From Gammaproteobacteria bacterium (GTDB lineage Bacteria > Pseudomonadota > Gammaproteobacteria > Pseudomonadales > Halieaceae): a DNA stretch of 16,498 nucleotides. Below, one piece after another: positions 14,875-16,498 of the stretch. The translations under genes were made by a program, and so were the position numbers. Every line of letters begins with the position of its first letter. Position 1 is the stretch's first letter. The stretch is from assembly GCA_029859085.1 (NCBI GenBank), contig JAOUDU010000010.1, forward strand, positions 1-16,498, written 5' to 3'. Below the pieces are notes generated by a model. The model searched no databases. It saw only the letters and a list, made by a program, of their open reading frames with translations, and was not told where the DNA came from.

Positions 14875-14884
14875 TGTCAGGACA
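14875..14884. promoter_or_regulatory. Candidate GntR operator, site 2 (TGTCAGGACA)
   Basis: TGTC-AG-GACA has perfect inverted arms around two central bases. The same TGTCnnGACA pattern recurs 76 bases to the right (centre to centre) inside the regulator's promoter. This copy would lie in the early transcribed region of operon A, where a bound repressor could block elongation or help form a loop. Confidence 0.45.
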
Positions 14885-14913
14885 GCAATCGTGGCACATT
14901 CATTCACCTAAAT

Positions 14914-14925
14914 CTATATATACAG
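14914..14925 (-). promoter_or_regulatory. AT-rich tract, possible -10 region of operon A
   Basis: Reading leftward, CTGTATATATAG gives a TATATA-type -10 about 120 bases before the Rieske 2 start. No good -35 was found at 16-18 bases, so an activator or an unrecognised promoter class may be needed. The promoter of operon A must lie in this region; the exact site is uncertain. Confidence 0.25.
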
Positions 14926-14940
14926 GCATTCATCGGATAA

Positions 14941-14970
14941 TTGACTTTCATGTCCGGACAAATATATAGT
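14941..14970 (+). promoter_or_regulatory. Candidate promoter of the GntR regulator
   Basis: TTGACT at 14941-14946 matches five of six -35 bases. TATATA at 14963-14968 (16-base spacer) or TATAGT at 14965-14970 (18-base spacer) can serve as -10. The spacer holds the palindrome TGTCCGGACA, so bound regulator would cover the promoter. Start of transcription would be about 80 bases before the GntR ATG. Confidence 0.55.
14951..14960. promoter_or_regulatory. Candidate GntR operator, site 1 (TGTCCGGACA)
   Basis: This perfect 10-base palindrome lies between the -35 and -10 of the regulator's promoter candidate. A further half-site, TGTCCG, occurs at 14975-14980. Shared arms with the site at 14875-14884 support a dimer-binding role. 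Confidence 0.5.
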
Positions 14971-15058
14971 CCCCTGTCCGCAGCCAAAAGGCCCCGTCAC
15001 AGCGGGCAATGGCGGCTACCACGGCGTGTGCCGAAACCGGAGCGGCCCAGGAAAGCTT

Positions 15059-15874
15059 ATGGAACCCAAGGGAAAACATCGCGCTGGCCAGGCGGCCGCG
15101 GCCGGTCGGCGCGGGGCGGGCCCGGGTAGGGCAGTGAACACTGGCAAGGCGGCCGCGCCGCTGTATCTGCAGGTCGCGAATGCGCTGAAGGACGAGATCG
15201 TCAGTGGCGTATACGCGGTCGGGTCGCTGCTCCCCACCGAGGATCGCCTGTGCAAGCGTTTCGCGGTCAGCCGCTATACCGTGCGCGAGGCGCTGCGCTT
15301 GTTGCGCGAGGACGGCCTGGTCTCCTCGAGGAAAGGAGCCGGCACAGTGGTCATTCCACCGCGCTCCTCGGGCTCCGATATTCACCAGGTGATGTCAATC
15401 AACGACCTGGTGGCTTTCGGCACCGACACGCGACTGGTCATTGAGTCGATCAATACGGTCTCCATCGACGGCAAGCTTGCATTGCGCACCGGCCTGCCGA
15501 AAGGAGAGCAGTGGCTGGAGGTCCGAGGCTACCGGCAGGCGGAGGCAGAGCAGGCGCCGGTGTGCTGGACGGAATACTATATCAACCGCGCTTTCGGCGC
15601 GGTGGGACGTTTGCTGCAGCGCCACAGCGGCCCGATTTTCCCCCTGATAGAGGATATGTTCGGGCTCAATATCATCGAGGTGCAGCAGCAGATCTCCGCC
15701 GCGCTGGTACCGCCGGCCCTGGCGGCTGTCCTGCAGGTCGAGACCGGGTCGGCGGCGCTGGAGGTGCGACGCATCTACAAGACAAACGACCAGAGAATTG
15801 CCCAGGTTACCATCAATACCCACCCGGCATCCCGGTTCCAGCACTCGATGACGATGCACCGGGTAAAAGGGTAA
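15059..15874 (+). CDS. GntR-family regulator, HutC subfamily (UTRA domain)
   Basis: The 271-residue protein has a winged helix-turn-helix at about 34-100: 'PLYLQVANALKDEIVSG', 'LPTEDRLCKRFAVSRYTVREAL' in two helices, and 'EDGLVSSRKGAGTVV'. A UTRA effector domain follows at about 115-265, including 'RGYRQAEAEQAPVCWTEYYIN' split over two strands and 'LEVRRIYKTNDQRIAQ'. HutC-type proteins are usually repressors released by a pathway metabolite. I chose ATG at 15059, which has AGGA six bases upstream. The first 33 residues are rich in Ala, Gly, Arg and Lys, unusual for the family; an in-frame GTG at 15134 would remove most of it but is poorly spaced from AGGG. Divergent from operon A and 72 bases before a CoA ligase gene, so it probably controls both. 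Effector unknown. Confidence 0.92.
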   Translation: MEPKGKHRAGQAAAAGRRGAGPGRAVNTGKAAAPLYLQVANALKDEIVSGVYAVGSLLPTEDRLCKRFAVSRYTVREALRLLREDGLVSSRKGAGTVVIPPRSSGSDIHQVMSINDLVAFGTDTRLVIESINTVSIDGKLALRTGLPKGEQWLEVRGYRQAEAEQAPVCWTEYYINRAFGAVGRLLQRHSGPIFPLIEDMFGLNIIEVQQQISAALVPPALAAVLQVETGSAALEVRRIYKTNDQRIAQVTINTHPASRFQHSMTMHRVKG

Positions 15875-15904
15875 GAAGGACGCTTTGGCTGTTTTACACG
15901 ATGC

Positions 15905-15910
15905 TATTAT
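15905..15910 (+). promoter_or_regulatory. Weak possible -10 element before the right-edge ligase
   Basis: The 72-base gap after the GntR gene holds TATTAT, a fair -10, about 37 bases before the ligase ATG. Upstream TTGGCT is only 14 bases away, too close for a normal -35. The ligase may simply be read through from the GntR gene. Confidence 0.2.
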
Positions 15911-15946
15911 CCCCCTCCTTACACAGGCGATTGCGATGGAGCTGAA

Positions 15947-16498
15947 ATGAACCTGGCGTACCTGTTAACCCGTGCCAGCAGCATCTGGCCCGACAGGCAG
16001 GCGATCTGCGTCGGCAAAAACCCGCACGCCACTTACCGCCAGTTTGCGGACCGCGCCGCCAGTATCGGCGGCAGCCTGCGCAATGAATATGGCCTGCAAC
16101 CCGGAGACCGGGTAGCGATCGTGATGAAAAACCGGCCCGAGTATCTCGAAGCGCTCTATGGAATCTGGTTCGCCGGTCTTGCCGCGGTACCGATAAATGC
16201 AAAGCTGCATGAACGCGAGATCGCCTATATCCTGGAAGACAGCGGCGCCGGGCTGTGCTTTGTCTCTGCCGATATGGCCGGAAGCGTTTCGAAGCCTGTG
16301 ACAGGGATAATCACCCCGGGCCCGACATGGCTGCAAATGCAGCAGGCGACTCCGATCGACGCGGTGGCTGTTGGCGGCAATGATCTGGCCTGGCTGTTCT
16401 ACACCAGCGGCACCACGGGCCAACCCAAGGGGGCGATGCTGAGCCACTCCAACCTCAAGCAGATGCTGCTGTCCTTTTTTGTCGACGTGGAACAACTG
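15947..16498 (+). CDS. AMP-dependent acyl-CoA ligase (N-terminal part)
   Basis: Only the first 184 codons are inside the window. They match the N-terminal half of acyl-CoA synthetases: 'ATYRQFADRAASIGGSL' (28-44), 'GLQPGDRVAIVMKNRPEYLEAL' in two segments (49-70), 'GLAAVPINAKLHEREIAYIL' (77-96), and the phosphate loop 'YTSGTTGQPKGAMLSH' (152-167). This loop is canonical, with Lys161, unlike that of the operon B ligase. ATG at 15947 has GGAG five bases upstream. It follows the GntR regulator in the same direction and may share its transcript. It probably activates the acid that feeds operon A. The adenylate-binding and C-terminal lysine regions are off the edge, so completeness is unknown. Confidence 0.9.
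   Translation, partial: MNLAYLLTRASSIWPDRQAICVGKNPHATYRQFADRAASIGGSLRNEYGLQPGDRVAIVMKNRPEYLEALYGIWFAGLAAVPINAKLHEREIAYILEDSGAGLCFVSADMAGSVSKPVTGIITPGPTWLQMQQATPIDAVAVGGNDLAWLFYTSGTTGQPKGAMLSHSNLKQMLLSFFVDVEQL

Noticed and set aside
1..16498. Mobile element, prophage, CRISPR or tRNA in the window
   Set aside because: No transposase or integrase frame, no spaced direct-repeat array, no terminal inverted repeats and no tRNA-like cloverleaf were seen on reading both strands.

Overview
This is GC-rich bacterial DNA, densely packed with catabolic genes. The gene set is two Rieske oxygenase alpha subunits, a Baeyer-Villiger monooxygenase, two class III CoA-transferases, two acyl-CoA ligases, acyl-CoA dehydrogenase, enoyl-CoA hydratase, MaoC and SnoaL proteins, and IclR and HutC-type GntR regulators. 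It suggests an aerobic proteobacterium that eats cyclic or polycyclic carboxylic acids or ketones. A marine gammaproteobacterium is my guess from style only. No mobile element, tRNA, rRNA or CRISPR was seen, and no gene-free stretch exceeds 300 bases (the longest are 266 and 193 bases, both promoter regions).

Layout. Operon B runs leftward from about 8.1 kb off the left edge: acyl-CoA ligase, MaoC-like double-hotdog protein, CoA-transferase, (130-base gap), Baeyer-Villiger monooxygenase, Rieske oxygenase 1, and a thiamine-diphosphate enzyme cut by the window edge. Divergent from it, an IclR regulator and a short-chain dehydrogenase run rightward (8.2-9.8 kb). Operon A runs leftward from about 14.8 kb to 9.8 kb: Rieske oxygenase 2, CoA-transferase, acyl-CoA dehydrogenase, enoyl-CoA hydratase, SnoaL-type protein. 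Its end overlaps the end of the short-chain dehydrogenase by 14 bases. Divergent from operon A are a GntR/UTRA regulator and the beginning of a second acyl-CoA ligase, cut by the right edge.

How it may work together (inference). Acids would be activated by CoA ligases or by CoA transfer. The dehydrogenase, hydratases and short-chain dehydrogenase would give beta-oxidation-like desaturation, hydration or dehydration, and oxidation. The Rieske proteins would hydroxylate a ring. The Baeyer-Villiger enzyme would turn a ketone into an ester or lactone, and the thiamine-diphosphate enzyme would make or break a C-C bond next to a carbonyl. The SnoaL protein carries Tyr, Asp and His at the spacing I recall for the bile-acid 7alpha-dehydratase BaiE, so a steroid-like or alicyclic CoA thioester is one reasonable substrate guess.

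The most notable points are the two paralogous Rieske/CoA-transferase operons under separate divergent regulators, two AT-rich control regions with palindromes placed inside promoter-like elements, a 15-codon mini-ORF linking Rieske 2 to its CoA-transferase by stop/start overlaps, and several enzymes with substitutions at usual catalytic positions. The substrate cannot be read from this sequence.
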